Below are positions 6,084 through 15,407 of a stretch of 15,448 nt of DNA, piece by piece. Below the pieces are notes generated by a model that saw nothing but the letters and a program-made list of their open reading frames with translations, was not told the origin of the DNA and did not search any database. A program made the translations under genes and the position numbers. The stretch's first letter is position 1. Each line of letters opens with the position of its first letter. The DNA comes from Coxiellaceae bacterium UBA6002 (GTDB lineage Bacteria > Pseudomonadota > Gammaproteobacteria > UBA6002), in assembly GCA_002429595.1 (NCBI GenBank), contig DJAM01000142.1, forward strand, positions 1-15,448, written 5' to 3'.

Positions 6084-9000
6084 ATGCCTGACCACAACGA
6101 TCTACTGATTAAAGGTGATGTACGGGAAATTAATGCCGTCGTAGCGAAGTTTTTGCCTTTTGCTCGGGCGGGTTTAAAGGTTGATGAGGCTTCTGATGCT
6201 GTAACTTTACGTGGTTTTATTGCTTTCGTTCGAGCCAACCCCGGAAGTGAAGAAGCTAAACGCCTAGGGGATATCAAGCAAATCGCTGAGGTAGAGGCAG
6301 ATATTAAGCAAGCTGCAGCTGCATTTTCTGAGTACGGTCCATTACTTAGTGTGCTAGTAAACCATCACGTTGTGTCTCGTATCCAATATAAATTAGCCGA
6401 ATTAGGTAAAACCTTTCAAGCAGAGTGGCAATCAAAAATCGATCGGCTGTCAGCGCATTCAGCTGATGAATTACAAAGATTACGTGATGAACAGATCACA
6501 ATTCTGAGTAATAAAATCAAAGCTCTTTTCAAAGAATTTGACAGAGAGAATGATTATTCCAAACATCTTACTGAAAGCTTAAAGTTTTTAGATAACTTGC
6601 AGTCTCCAAATCAACTCGATGCATTCTTTAAAGATTTGATTGAGGCGATACAATTAAAAGATCAAAGAACACAAGAAAATGCTGCTATTTTGGATGCTAA
6701 TGAAGCAAGAGTTAATGGTAAAGCATTTTGTGAAGGTCGTTCATCAGCAAGAGATGTTACTCGTTTAGATAAGTTTCAGGAAGCACTTGAAGTGGAGGGA
6801 GTTGTGCCTGAACTTGCTAAATTTATGACTCATCAATTTAACCAAGGTGAGTTGATGAGGGGTTCTCATTTCTTATTAAATAATACGTTTCAACCTGTAC
6901 TTAGAACATTAGGCGCAGGTTATCCAGTAAGAAGCTATAACTTTACGCGTGGCGATTCAGATAATTCCGCCATAATGACCTTCGAAAATTGTATATTTGA
7001 TTTTGAAAAAGATGGTCCAAGAGAATTGCAAGTAAAAGCTTCTTTGCAATATCGCTTTACTTATTTTCCTGAAAAGGAAGGCGCAGAACAATATCAGATT
7101 GAACTCCTTAGCTCACCAACACTACAGGTAAAAGACCAAGCAGTGCACGCACTTTATTTAGAAAGTAAAGGGCCTACCTTGGTTGCTAAGGTTCGTAAGG
7201 GTCTTGCTGAGAAGGAAGATAAGCTTGAGCCTCATGAAAAGAGACTTCTTGATCAAGATCTCGCACAATATTTATTAGAAAATAAAAAGCTTGATCAAGC
7301 AAAAGTTGACGCAGCAAATGATAAATACTTATTTTTGCTCATGCACAATAAACGTGAATATGCGGATCAAATCTTAGAAAGAGGTTTGCCAGATCAATTC
7401 TTTAACCGAGTACCCGTTGCTGCTACCGAAGAAGAGCTACTTTTACTTCAAGCGGCTTCAGAAGGATCTCAAGCCCCAGTCGATCCAAATGCCAGCTATA
7501 TTGCTATTGAAGACGATTTAGTCAGGGTTGCAAATAAACATTATTTGTCGGATACAGTTAGAAACGAAACGAACCAATATTTAACTTGGATTAGATTATT
7601 TAAACGATATCGAGAAACAGAAGCTCCAGCTACTTCACAAAAGAAAGCTGAAATTTACAGATCAATTATTGCTGGATTATCGGGACCAGATGTTACTAAG
7701 CGACATCTAGAATCTGCAATGTTGAGTATTAAAGATAGAGGTTTCGTCAGAGATTTAATGGGTCAGCGTGAAATACGAAATCGCCTCTGCGGTTCTGTTT
7801 TAACCCATTTTGCATTACAAGATAAAGAAACCGCAGCTAAACTGCTTGAGCCTACATGGTGGGAGCGCACTCGATTAAAAATTGCATCGTTTTTTGTTAA
7901 TAAGTTGCCACAAGGTATTACCAAATTTTTTGGTATCACCACTAAATCGGATGATACTTTACCTAAAGATCGCTTTTCTCCATCTGAACATGGCAAGATT
8001 GTTTCTGCACATCATGATTTATGGGATACCGCATATGCTCAAGGTAAAGAAGCAGCTGATAAGTTAGGAAAAGAAGAATTGCGTACGGTTCTTTCTTCTG
8101 ATCAGACTGAGGCTGCATCTTCTATAAAAGCAGCTGACAATATTTTCAGAAGAGATGATCTATTTGATAAAATTAAACCAGAAATAACTGTTAGCGATGA
8201 TATTCGTTATCATACACAACATCCTCTCTCAAGTTTAGAAGCCTTAGCAGAGATTGAAGAAGAAAAAGGACATTTTGCTACGTTCCATGCCTCTGCATCT
8301 GAATCTGATTTGTACAATTTTTATTACAATAAATTTATCCAGGGGACAGCGACTAACCGCTTATTTTTAATAAAGGCTATTGAAGATGTTTTTGGCGTTT
8401 TCCCTAAGCACACAGTAACAGTAGAGGGTGTGGAGAAAGAAGAATATATACATAACAGAAATTTTCCTTGGGCTAATATTGTTAATGAGGATCCCAATGT
8501 TACTGCTGCTAAGAAAAATATCATTAAAGAGGCTTTAATTGCAGCAATTCATAACCAATGGTCAAAAATGTCTGATCTGGTTGAAGATCACGGCTTTACC
8601 AAGACCCCTGGTTACACCAATGTTCAGAATGTTACTATCGCTGAAATCTTCATTAGTAATCCTTTCACCAATGGCTTTCGTAAAGAAGTTTTACCAGAAG
8701 CGGCGTTTAATGAATTAAAAACTGCACTGTTAGCAAATCCTGAAACTTTTGCTTCTCTAACTCCTCAATGTCATTTCAATGGTGCAGATGTAAATGGATT
8801 GGCGAAGGCATTTATTGATGAAAATAGAATTGATGGTGCTGCGTCGAGCAAAGAAATTTTCCATGCTGTCTTTGAAAATTCAGACTTCAAAGCTTTGATT
8901 AAATCCTCTTCTGATTTATCCAAAGAGCTTAAAAAGATTTGTACTCACAATTTAATTAAAAATGCAGCAAAATCCGACTTTTATTTAGATAATTTGGTCA

Positions 9001-12000
9001 AAGAACTAACCAAAAACGAACCTGATGGTATTGAAGACTATCGTAGCTTCCAATTAGTTTTAAGATTATTTGGTAACACAGGTAGTAACGCAGGTTTCAT
9101 CGAAAATCTTAAAAAGCTTCAATATAAAGATGAAAAGGGAACCCATGCACCTCTCTATGAGCAATTATTAAATCTTCACACTAAAGCAAGATTCTATGAT
9201 GCAGTTCGTAAAGAAGAAAATTTCTTTATGTTTGCACAATTGTGGCTTAAACATAAAACATATCAGCCAACGCAAGATGATCTTGCTAAAAAATCAACAC
9301 AAGATTTTCTTAACTTGATTTTGTTTGTGCAGGCCAGCCATCAGGAAAAATTATATAACTGGTTGCAGAAGTCACCAACAGAATGTCGTTACCTGATCAA
9401 TTTATTAATAACGAATGAGCTATTCCGAAATGACTTTATTGCTAAAGCCAATCCAGCAACTTTGGAATTATTATTGCTTAGAGCTGATCATAACGATTTA
9501 GTAACCTTATTATTGCAATCAAAAAAATTGAATAAAGAGTATTTCGAAACTTTAGGCAAAGAAAACTTATCTCCAGGGGCAAAAGAGACTGTTGAAATAC
9601 GTAGGTTTAAAGCGATCCTTTTTGCGGCATCTAAATATGATTTGGCGTTATTAATTACCTCAAATATTCAATTCCTTGAAATTGTAAACAAACTTGGACT
9701 ATATGAGTCATATAAAGACCAAATAGACAAAGCATTAAAGTATGTTAATTTTCTCTTGCCAATCAATATGATTGCAGAATTAAAAAACGTCAGTGATGCA
9801 ACAAGAGAGCGCATTGAAGCGTTATACGCAAAAGTTGATAAGGCCTCTGTCAAAAAATATAATCGTGAAATTGAAGAGCAGGAGGATGCAAAAACTCTAG
9901 CTATTGCCGCAACAATCAAAACGTTATTAACTTCTAAAGAAAAAACAAAAGATCAAGCTACGGGTCTTGAAGCAGAAAAATGGAAAGAAGTAGATAGCAC
10001 TTTAATAAAAGTGTTACTACAACATCGTAATTTGCTTCGTAGGATTTTGCAAAGTGCTTCAAAGACTCAAATTGTTTCTATCTTCGAAAATATTGGCAAA
10101 CGTAAAGAAGATGTTCGTCAGGGCGAGTCTCTCTTAACAAATTTTGCTAATACAATTCTAACAAAAGGATTGGCAGACCCCATTTTTTGGAAACGTATTG
10201 ATGGTGATGAGCTAAGAGGACAGTTGAGTCATTACGCGAGTCCTGAATTAATTGCAAAAATATTAAGAACTAGATCAGTTATCGATTCGCTCTCATTTGG
10301 TTGGAGTAAGGGGCTTACTCGTGTAGCAGAAGATCAAAAGCTGTTTGAAACTTTTCTTCCTAGTCTACAAAATTTACCAGGCTTTACGGGATGGTTCTTT
10401 ACCTATGCTAATACTCATAACGATTATCATTCAAGTACTAGTGGCGCTACTTTAATTACTTCTCAAGTGTTAACTTCGCTGATGGAAAATCGTGAATTAA
10501 AAGAAAAAGATTTTCCACGGAAAGCTTTCTTTGAGCTGTTTAGTAGACAGTATAAAATACTATTTCCAGGTGAAGTTGCCATTCGTGATGTTTTATTGTC
10601 AAGTGACAAGGCTAGGGAAAATTTCCGGGCTCTTGCTAAAGGACATCCTGATACTATTTTAGAATTATGCATCGAAGAAGCCAAACTTAATAAAAATTCA
10701 CCATTATTAACAGAATGGTTAAAGGAGCCGTTCATTAATTATGTAATCGAAAATAGTGATGTTAATAGTATTGAAGACCTAGTTGAAGAGTTCGAGATAC
10801 TGGGTTTAGAAAATAAGAAAGGGGCCATATTGGGACGAGTCATTGCTTCAGCAACGGCTAATGATGACACTTCAAGTCGCTTATTAAATTCAGAAAAACT
10901 TTTACCTTCAGCTTTAGAGCATTGCTTGGCTTCTAGAAAAGACTTGGCAATGGATTTCTTGCTTAAGATGTTTAATGATCCTATCGATGAACGGTTTATT
11001 CCTTTAGTACCAAGTTACGTCGGTAAATTTGTGGAATTATTTAATGATCAACCCAATAAACTTGATAAACCCGATCAAGGCAGTCGCTTAATTAAATTGT
11101 TCTTACAGCTAATCCATTATTTCAATCAGATGCAGCCAGAAACTGATTTACAACAAGAACGTTCTGCTTTGATGACATTGCTTAAAAATGGAAATCTGAA
11201 CGCTATGTTATCAAGTGACATTGATCCTGGTTTACATCAACAATTATTCATCGCTCTTTTTGCGGTATTTGGTAATGAGGTTGGAGGAAGAAATGATGAC
11301 CTCTATGCTGCCTGGTTGCCACATCCTCAAGAAGTTTCAGCTAGAGCTAATTTGTCAGCTCTTAGAAAGAAGCTCTTCTCAGATCCGCTTTTACATGAGT
11401 CAACAAGAGACGCCATTAATGCGAAGCTGGATGGATTACCAATAGCAACTAATACTGCTGCGTTAAAAGCTTACTTAAATGCTCTTAGTGCAGACCAGCT
11501 TATTGAATTATATTGTGCATCCTTCGCTCTAGTAAAATCAGGTGCGAATCCAGATCACTTCAGCTTCACCTTCAAGCAAGAAATCAAAAATTGTTATCTT
11601 AAGCATATTTTCTTAAATGCAAGCGGTGAAAAACTCTGCGGATTATTGGAAAGTGATGCTAGCCTTATCTCTGATTATATGCGCTTTGCCAAGGAGCTTC
11701 CTGCTGCAAATCCAGCTGAAAATCTTAGAGAAATTAAAGCTGTAGCGATAAGACTGGGTAAAGATCTACGTTCGAATATCTTATTAGATAAAGTCGATGG
11801 ACCTTGGATTTTAAGAGATCTTATTTGCAATAGTGATCCATCACAAATTGCTTTACAGTTTGAATTTTTGAATTCAGATCCAGGTTTGTATCAACAATAT
11901 CTGGAAATATTCAAAGTCGAAGACAGAATTAGATTCTTTGCTGATTTTGAACCCGAGCTGCTCAAGGCTAATATTGTTGAGATAATTAAAAAAGAAAATA

Positions 12001-14507
12001 CAGCCGACGATTTAGCGGCAATAATCGGAAGTTTTGATATAGTCGAAAATAACCCTGTCACGAACTTCTTAAGACAACTTTTAATGGGTGATGTTAGTGA
12101 AGTTCGAAGTAAATTTGTTAGCTATCTAAATGGTAGTGTGAAACTTCGCGAAGCATTCTTCCTGTCACTTGCTTCAACAAGCTCTTCGAAAGATATATTT
12201 GAACTCTTGTTAAGAGATCAGCCTATTGAAGGCTTTGCTTTAGATTATTTTGAAAAATCTGAGGCGCTCGATGCAACTATGGGATGTGACATCCGAGGGG
12301 AAGTTCCTAATGCAGAAGAAGAGTTTAAAAATTACTTTTTAAATAGTCCAAATAAAAGACGAATATATAAGCTCTTGAATAAAAACGCATCTGACTCAGT
12401 ACTCGTTAGAATTATTGATCAGACTTTCATAGATGAAGTTCACCACGCTATGTTATTTTTAGCTGATGAGCCCGCAATGACTTCTGTTGAATTGGCTGAA
12501 ATCTATAATTTTGAAGCTAAGGGTGTTGAAAATAAAGTCAAGGATGGAACGCCGCTCACTGATCGAATTGTAAGTTACGATCCTTACTTCCAGCACATGA
12601 TTCGTGAATTGTATGCGATTGATCCGAATTTCATTTATCCAGCTCCAGCTATTTTAGATCGACTGCACTACAGTGCAGGAAGACGTAGTGAAAGTGTTGC
12701 TAATGCAAAAGCTGTGCTTAACAATTTTAGCGTTGATGCAAAAGGCCTACGATTCAAAGTCGACGGCCAACAAATTACTGAGACCCATGAGTATTTATAT
12801 TTTTACGCACATCACGTAGATTTCTTAGGTGAAGCAATTAGGAAACAAGCAGCAAGACGAGGCGTAAATCGTCCTTCAAATGCCGATGTTAGTCGAAGAA
12901 CGAATGAGTTCTATCCTGATTATGAACAATATCTCACTTCACTTAATCAGCTTGTAACAGTGACTCAAGAGGGTCTGGTATTTAAAGCAACTCGATCAGC
13001 TGTTCCTGAAGAGCTAAGTATTTTATATTTTGAGGCATTAGCTCGATATCTCTACCAGCCTAAACAGGAATTTAAAGCAAAAGACTTACTCGAAGCATAT
13101 CCTGCATTTGCCAAAGGTTTATTCCAGACATTGCTTTTTGACGAAAATGGTAAAGCACATTTACGCTCAGAGGAAACTTTAGTTTTGTTGACCCCTGAAG
13201 CATCAGAAGGTTTGCATGCTGTGCCAGTTTATTATAGTAATACTGCTCTTTATGCCTATGCATGTTTACATCGCAATGGTGTTGAAGCGGCAATAACTCC
13301 AAATATGGCGTTAGCATTCTTGCAAAGTGTAGCTGCAAAAGATTTGCCAGAAAATGCAGGTTCAAATTTGGTATTCGCTGGAGTAACCGACGTTGAAAAT
13401 CCTCACAGTTGGATTGAGGAGCCTTATCTAACTTTTGTGAAAGCTAGTATTCAATTGTTACTCAACAATTCTCCACAAGTATTTAATACCGTTTCAAATT
13501 TGAAGACACTGGTGGCAATGCTCGATGAAGATATTGTATTAGAAGAGTATGAGCCGATTTTTAAATTGTTTTTAGGAAGTGTTAACTTCGATTTTGAAGG
13601 TAAAGTTCGATTTAAGACAACTAATGAAGAAGTACCTGATTTCTATTGTCAAAAGTTAATTGATGTACTGAGAAGTAAAAAGGATATTAAAGATCCAATC
13701 TTACATCTATTGAAAGTTTTGACTCGAAATACTGATCAAGTAACTCCTGTTACCCCGAGAGCATTGTTAGGAATGCTTTGTCTTAAAGATCAGACTATTA
13801 AATTTAAAGACACTGATATCACTGTTCCTCAACAATGGATGAATGTTGCTTTAAATGAAATCAAAGCAATGATTGAAAATAATACCATCGTTGGAGTTCA
13901 GGATTTCGAGATTTTCAGGTTAATTAGTCAATTAGATAAAGAGTATTTCTTTGCGAAATTCAAAGAAAAGCCAGGGTTTGCTGGGTATATAATGGATATA
14001 ATTAAAATTAAAGTACCTGAAGATAAGAATTTCAGCAAAATTCCGAAATCTATACTCAATTGGGTGTATCATTATACTTGGAAAGTAACTGATCAACAGC
14101 GTCATCCTTCGCTTCGATCAGTACTGGCGAATTTTGTTAAAAATTATGAACACACAGGGAGGGAACCTGGGAACTACGAGAAAATAATTCTTGATGCAGT
14201 GCCAGAAGATTCACACCCAGTAGATTCACAAAGAGCTAGACCTGCAGAGGCACCTGAGAGAACTCCTCAGCTTCTGCCTGACCCTGAAGTTGGAGAGACA
14301 TATGATGTTGGAAGCTATCCGGGTCAGTCTAATACACCATCTACACTTACGCATTTCTTTGACAGAAAGAGAGGTGGTGGTGCCGCAGCCGCAGCAAGCC
14401 CGGCTGGGGGAGATGACCGACCGAATGTCTTTGAACATCAAGGGTATGGGGCTGCTCCTGCTCCTATTCCCGCAGGAACTCCTACGACTAGTAGAGTAGG
14501 AAAATAG
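6084..14507 (+). CDS. Giant 2807-residue protein of unknown family, candidate effector
   Basis: One uninterrupted reading frame of 8.4 kb, with TAGGAG 6 bp before the ATG. I recognise no enzyme domain, no signal peptide and no convincing membrane segment, so the protein is probably soluble. Residues 60-200 are strongly helical and charged, possibly coiled coil. A short beta-rich island lies at about 277-350. The long middle (about 350-2130) is a run of amphipathic helices resembling an alpha-solenoid, without a repeat I can align confidently. From about 2141 to 2600 I see about seven degenerate units of beta hairpin plus helix. The last 100 residues (from about 2709) are Pro/Gly/Ala-rich and disordered, with RGGGAAAAA near 2763-2771. 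Very large orphan proteins of this kind occur among effectors of intracellular Legionellales; that role is inferred from context (ankyrin neighbour, PmrA-like box), not shown. Confidence 0.85.
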   Translation: MPDHNDLLIKGDVREINAVVAKFLPFARAGLKVDEASDAVTLRGFIAFVRANPGSEEAKRLGDIKQIAEVEADIKQAAAAFSEYGPLLSVLVNHHVVSRIQYKLAELGKTFQAEWQSKIDRLSAHSADELQRLRDEQITILSNKIKALFKEFDRENDYSKHLTESLKFLDNLQSPNQLDAFFKDLIEAIQLKDQRTQENAAILDANEARVNGKAFCEGRSSARDVTRLDKFQEALEVEGVVPELAKFMTHQFNQGELMRGSHFLLNNTFQPVLRTLGAGYPVRSYNFTRGDSDNSAIMTFENCIFDFEKDGPRELQVKASLQYRFTYFPEKEGAEQYQIELLSSPTLQVKDQAVHALYLESKGPTLVAKVRKGLAEKEDKLEPHEKRLLDQDLAQYLLENKKLDQAKVDAANDKYLFLLMHNKREYADQILERGLPDQFFNRVPVAATEEELLLLQAASEGSQAPVDPNASYIAIEDDLVRVANKHYLSDTVRNETNQYLTWIRLFKRYRETEAPATSQKKAEIYRSIIAGLSGPDVTKRHLESAMLSIKDRGFVRDLMGQREIRNRLCGSVLTHFALQDKETAAKLLEPTWWERTRLKIASFFVNKLPQGITKFFGITTKSDDTLPKDRFSPSEHGKIVSAHHDLWDTAYAQGKEAADKLGKEELRTVLSSDQTEAASSIKAADNIFRRDDLFDKIKPEITVSDDIRYHTQHPLSSLEALAEIEEEKGHFATFHASASESDLYNFYYNKFIQGTATNRLFLIKAIEDVFGVFPKHTVTVEGVEKEEYIHNRNFPWANIVNEDPNVTAAKKNIIKEALIAAIHNQWSKMSDLVEDHGFTKTPGYTNVQNVTIAEIFISNPFTNGFRKEVLPEAAFNELKTALLANPETFASLTPQCHFNGADVNGLAKAFIDENRIDGAASSKEIFHAVFENSDFKALIKSSSDLSKELKKICTHNLIKNAAKSDFYLDNLVKELTKNEPDGIEDYRSFQLVLRLFGNTGSNAGFIENLKKLQYKDEKGTHAPLYEQLLNLHTKARFYDAVRKEENFFMFAQLWLKHKTYQPTQDDLAKKSTQDFLNLILFVQASHQEKLYNWLQKSPTECRYLINLLITNELFRNDFIAKANPATLELLLLRADHNDLVTLLLQSKKLNKEYFETLGKENLSPGAKETVEIRRFKAILFAASKYDLALLITSNIQFLEIVNKLGLYESYKDQIDKALKYVNFLLPINMIAELKNVSDATRERIEALYAKVDKASVKKYNREIEEQEDAKTLAIAATIKTLLTSKEKTKDQATGLEAEKWKEVDSTLIKVLLQHRNLLRRILQSASKTQIVSIFENIGKRKEDVRQGESLLTNFANTILTKGLADPIFWKRIDGDELRGQLSHYASPELIAKILRTRSVIDSLSFGWSKGLTRVAEDQKLFETFLPSLQNLPGFTGWFFTYANTHNDYHSSTSGATLITSQVLTSLMENRELKEKDFPRKAFFELFSRQYKILFPGEVAIRDVLLSSDKARENFRALAKGHPDTILELCIEEAKLNKNSPLLTEWLKEPFINYVIENSDVNSIEDLVEEFEILGLENKKGAILGRVIASATANDDTSSRLLNSEKLLPSALEHCLASRKDLAMDFLLKMFNDPIDERFIPLVPSYVGKFVELFNDQPNKLDKPDQGSRLIKLFLQLIHYFNQMQPETDLQQERSALMTLLKNGNLNAMLSSDIDPGLHQQLFIALFAVFGNEVGGRNDDLYAAWLPHPQEVSARANLSALRKKLFSDPLLHESTRDAINAKLDGLPIATNTAALKAYLNALSADQLIELYCASFALVKSGANPDHFSFTFKQEIKNCYLKHIFLNASGEKLCGLLESDASLISDYMRFAKELPAANPAENLREIKAVAIRLGKDLRSNILLDKVDGPWILRDLICNSDPSQIALQFEFLNSDPGLYQQYLEIFKVEDRIRFFADFEPELLKANIVEIIKKENTADDLAAIIGSFDIVENNPVTNFLRQLLMGDVSEVRSKFVSYLNGSVKLREAFFLSLASTSSSKDIFELLLRDQPIEGFALDYFEKSEALDATMGCDIRGEVPNAEEEFKNYFLNSPNKRRIYKLLNKNASDSVLVRIIDQTFIDEVHHAMLFLADEPAMTSVELAEIYNFEAKGVENKVKDGTPLTDRIVSYDPYFQHMIRELYAIDPNFIYPAPAILDRLHYSAGRRSESVANAKAVLNNFSVDAKGLRFKVDGQQITETHEYLYFYAHHVDFLGEAIRKQAARRGVNRPSNADVSRRTNEFYPDYEQYLTSLNQLVTVTQEGLVFKATRSAVPEELSILYFEALARYLYQPKQEFKAKDLLEAYPAFAKGLFQTLLFDENGKAHLRSEETLVLLTPEASEGLHAVPVYYSNTALYAYACLHRNGVEAAITPNMALAFLQSVAAKDLPENAGSNLVFAGVTDVENPHSWIEEPYLTFVKASIQLLLNNSPQVFNTVSNLKTLVAMLDEDIVLEEYEPIFKLFLGSVNFDFEGKVRFKTTNEEVPDFYCQKLIDVLRSKKDIKDPILHLLKVLTRNTDQVTPVTPRALLGMLCLKDQTIKFKDTDITVPQQWMNVALNEIKAMIENNTIVGVQDFEIFRLISQLDKEYFFAKFKEKPGFAGYIMDIIKIKVPEDKNFSKIPKSILNWVYHYTWKVTDQQRHPSLRSVLANFVKNYEHTGREPGNYEKIILDAVPEDSHPVDSQRARPAEAPERTPQLLPDPEVGETYDVGSYPGQSNTPSTLTHFFDRKRGGGAAAAASPAGGDDRPNVFEHQGYGAAPAPIPAGTPTTSRVGK

Positions 14508-14510
14508 AAA

Positions 14511-14533
14511 AGGTGCTAGCTTTGCTAGCACCT
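14511..14533. terminator. Bidirectional intrinsic terminator
   Basis: AGGTGCTAGC (14511-14520) and GCTAGCACCT (14524-14533) form a perfect 10-bp stem around TTT. The T run after the right arm ends transcription of the giant gene, and the A run before the left arm serves as the T run for the convergent gene on the minus strand. The stem begins 4 bp after the giant gene's stop. Confidence 0.93.
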
Positions 14534-14550
14534 TTTTATTCTTCACAGCA

Positions 14551-15204
14551 TTATTGCGGATTGCAACAACCAACTACTACTTGAGTTGGAAATACAATAA
14601 AGGCATCGTAGCCATAACTTTGACCTGGAGCGCCATTCACACAGCCAGCCGCATTACGATTTATTAAAATAGTAACATTACGGTTGTTATTATCTTTCGC
14701 TGTGAACACTTGCAGGTTGCCGGTAGTATCACCCATCGGTCTTGTCATTAGAACGCCCTTAATCTTCACATTTGGATTTTTAGAACTTGAATAAGTAATC
14801 AAGTCCTTTGAAACATTTAGATTCCAATTAGGGGTATTCCCCATACAAACAAACGACGTCGCCGAAGTTGTACTCGTGCTTGTAGTACTGCTCGTGGTAG
14901 TCATCGTAGATGTTGTACTAGGCGCAGTCGTAACAGGTGTAGTTGTCATCGGCGTCGGAGTTGTATTCACCGGCGTAGGTGCAACAGTTGTTGTATTATT
15001 GCCAGGTACATTTACATTGGTAACGCCATTAGTAGTGGCTGGCGTCGACGTATCGGGTGTTGTTAGATTATTATTATCAGTCGACGTATCGGGAGTGGTA
15101 GTTCCAGGGGTCGTAATAGTTGTAGAGGTATCGCCATTATCTTGCGCATAAACACTAAAAGCACTTAGCAGTAAAGCAACACTCAAAGGTATTATTTTTA
15201 ACAT
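14551..15204 (-). CDS. Secreted Thr/Ser/Pro-rich protein with C-terminal COG3650-like domain
   Basis: From the ATG at 15204 the protein has 217 residues. Residues 1-20 are a classical Sec signal peptide (MLKIIPLSVALLLSAFSVYA), with predicted cleavage after VYA. Residues 26-117 are a low-complexity Thr/Ser/Pro/Asn linker. Residues 118-217 form a compact domain with Cys120, Cys188, Cys213 and Cys214, beginning FVCMGNTPNWNL and ending YDAFIVFP..VVVGCC. The pattern (Cys-x-Gly-x-x-Pro-x-Trp near the start, Gly-Cys-x-x-Gly then Tyr-x-Ala before a final Gly-Cys-Cys) resembles the COG3650 group of small exported proteins; function unknown. The longer frame up to 15285 is rejected as the start: AGGAGGG (15214-15220) fits the ATG at 15204, and the likely promoter lies inside the extension. 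There is no lipobox, so a periplasmic or extracellular protein is expected. Confidence 0.85.
   Translation of the reverse strand: MLKIIPLSVALLLSAFSVYAQDNGDTSTTITTPGTTTPDTSTDNNNLTTPDTSTPATTNGVTNVNVPGNNTTTVAPTPVNTTPTPMTTTPVTTAPSTTSTMTTTSSTTSTSTTSATSFVCMGNTPNWNLNVSKDLITYSSSKNPNVKIKGVLMTRPMGDTTGNLQVFTAKDNNNRNVTILINRNAAGCVNGAPGQSYGYDAFIVFPTQVVVGCCNPQ
15044..15093 (-). repeat. Intragenic 36-bp-period repeat in the Thr/Pro linker
   Basis: The 14-mer GTCGACGTATCGGG (plus-strand reading) occurs at 15044-15057 and again at 15080-15093, a spacing of 36 bp or 12 codons. Both copies encode TPDTST. Synonymous variation just outside the core suggests an older internal duplication. Confidence 0.8.
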
Positions 15205-15250
15205 TTTTTTATTCCCTCCTAGTCTTCCTGCACTCATTTGCAGTAAAAAA

Positions 15251-15259
15251 AGTATAGCA
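15251..15259 (-). promoter_or_regulatory. Extended -10 promoter of the secreted protein gene
   Basis: On the minus strand, TGC-TATACT is an extended -10 element (TGn plus a hexamer with five of six consensus bases). It is about 46 bp upstream of the ATG at 15204 and would start transcription near 15244. No good -35 hexamer stands at 16-18 bp, consistent with an extended -10 promoter. Confidence 0.5.
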
Positions 15260-15355
15260 GACCCCCTAAGAATCTTGTTTTTCAATATTTTGTAAATTTA
15301 AAATATTAAATTAAGCGAAATGCTAATGGTTGTGAGGTTGACTGTGTTAAAAACT

Positions 15356-15376
15356 CCCTTTCCCGCAAGTGGGAAG
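15356..15376. repeat. Fragment of the CCCTTTCCCGCAAG hairpin repeat
   Basis: TTCCC (15360-15364) pairs with GGGAA (15371-15375) across a GCAAGT centre. The context CTCCCTTTCCCGCAAG resembles the stem at 2619-2642 in degraded form, so this is probably another partial copy of the same dispersed family. Confidence 0.5.
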
Positions 15377-15407
15377 TGGATAAAAGCAGTGTCCTTCCCG
15401 CAATGGT

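Noticed and set aside
6084..14507. Giant protein as a non-ribosomal peptide synthetase, RTX toxin or surface adhesin
   Set aside because: No adenylation or carrier motifs, no Gly/Asp calcium repeats, and no signal peptide or cell-wall or autotransporter features are visible.
14876..15151. Open frame on the plus strand rich in Val, antisense to the secreted protein
   Set aside because: It is the complement of the Thr codons of the low-complexity linker, with no ribosome binding site; a composition artefact.
15205..15285. Longer start of the secreted protein at 15285 (27 extra residues)
   Set aside because: The extension would bury the signal peptide, overlaps the extended -10 element, and lacks the strong AGGAGGG that fits the ATG at 15204.
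15295..15325. Possible PmrA-like box upstream of the secreted protein (minus strand CTTAATTTAATATT)
   Set aside because: One half-site is good, but no second TTAA core stands at 11-bp spacing; the area is simply AT-rich.
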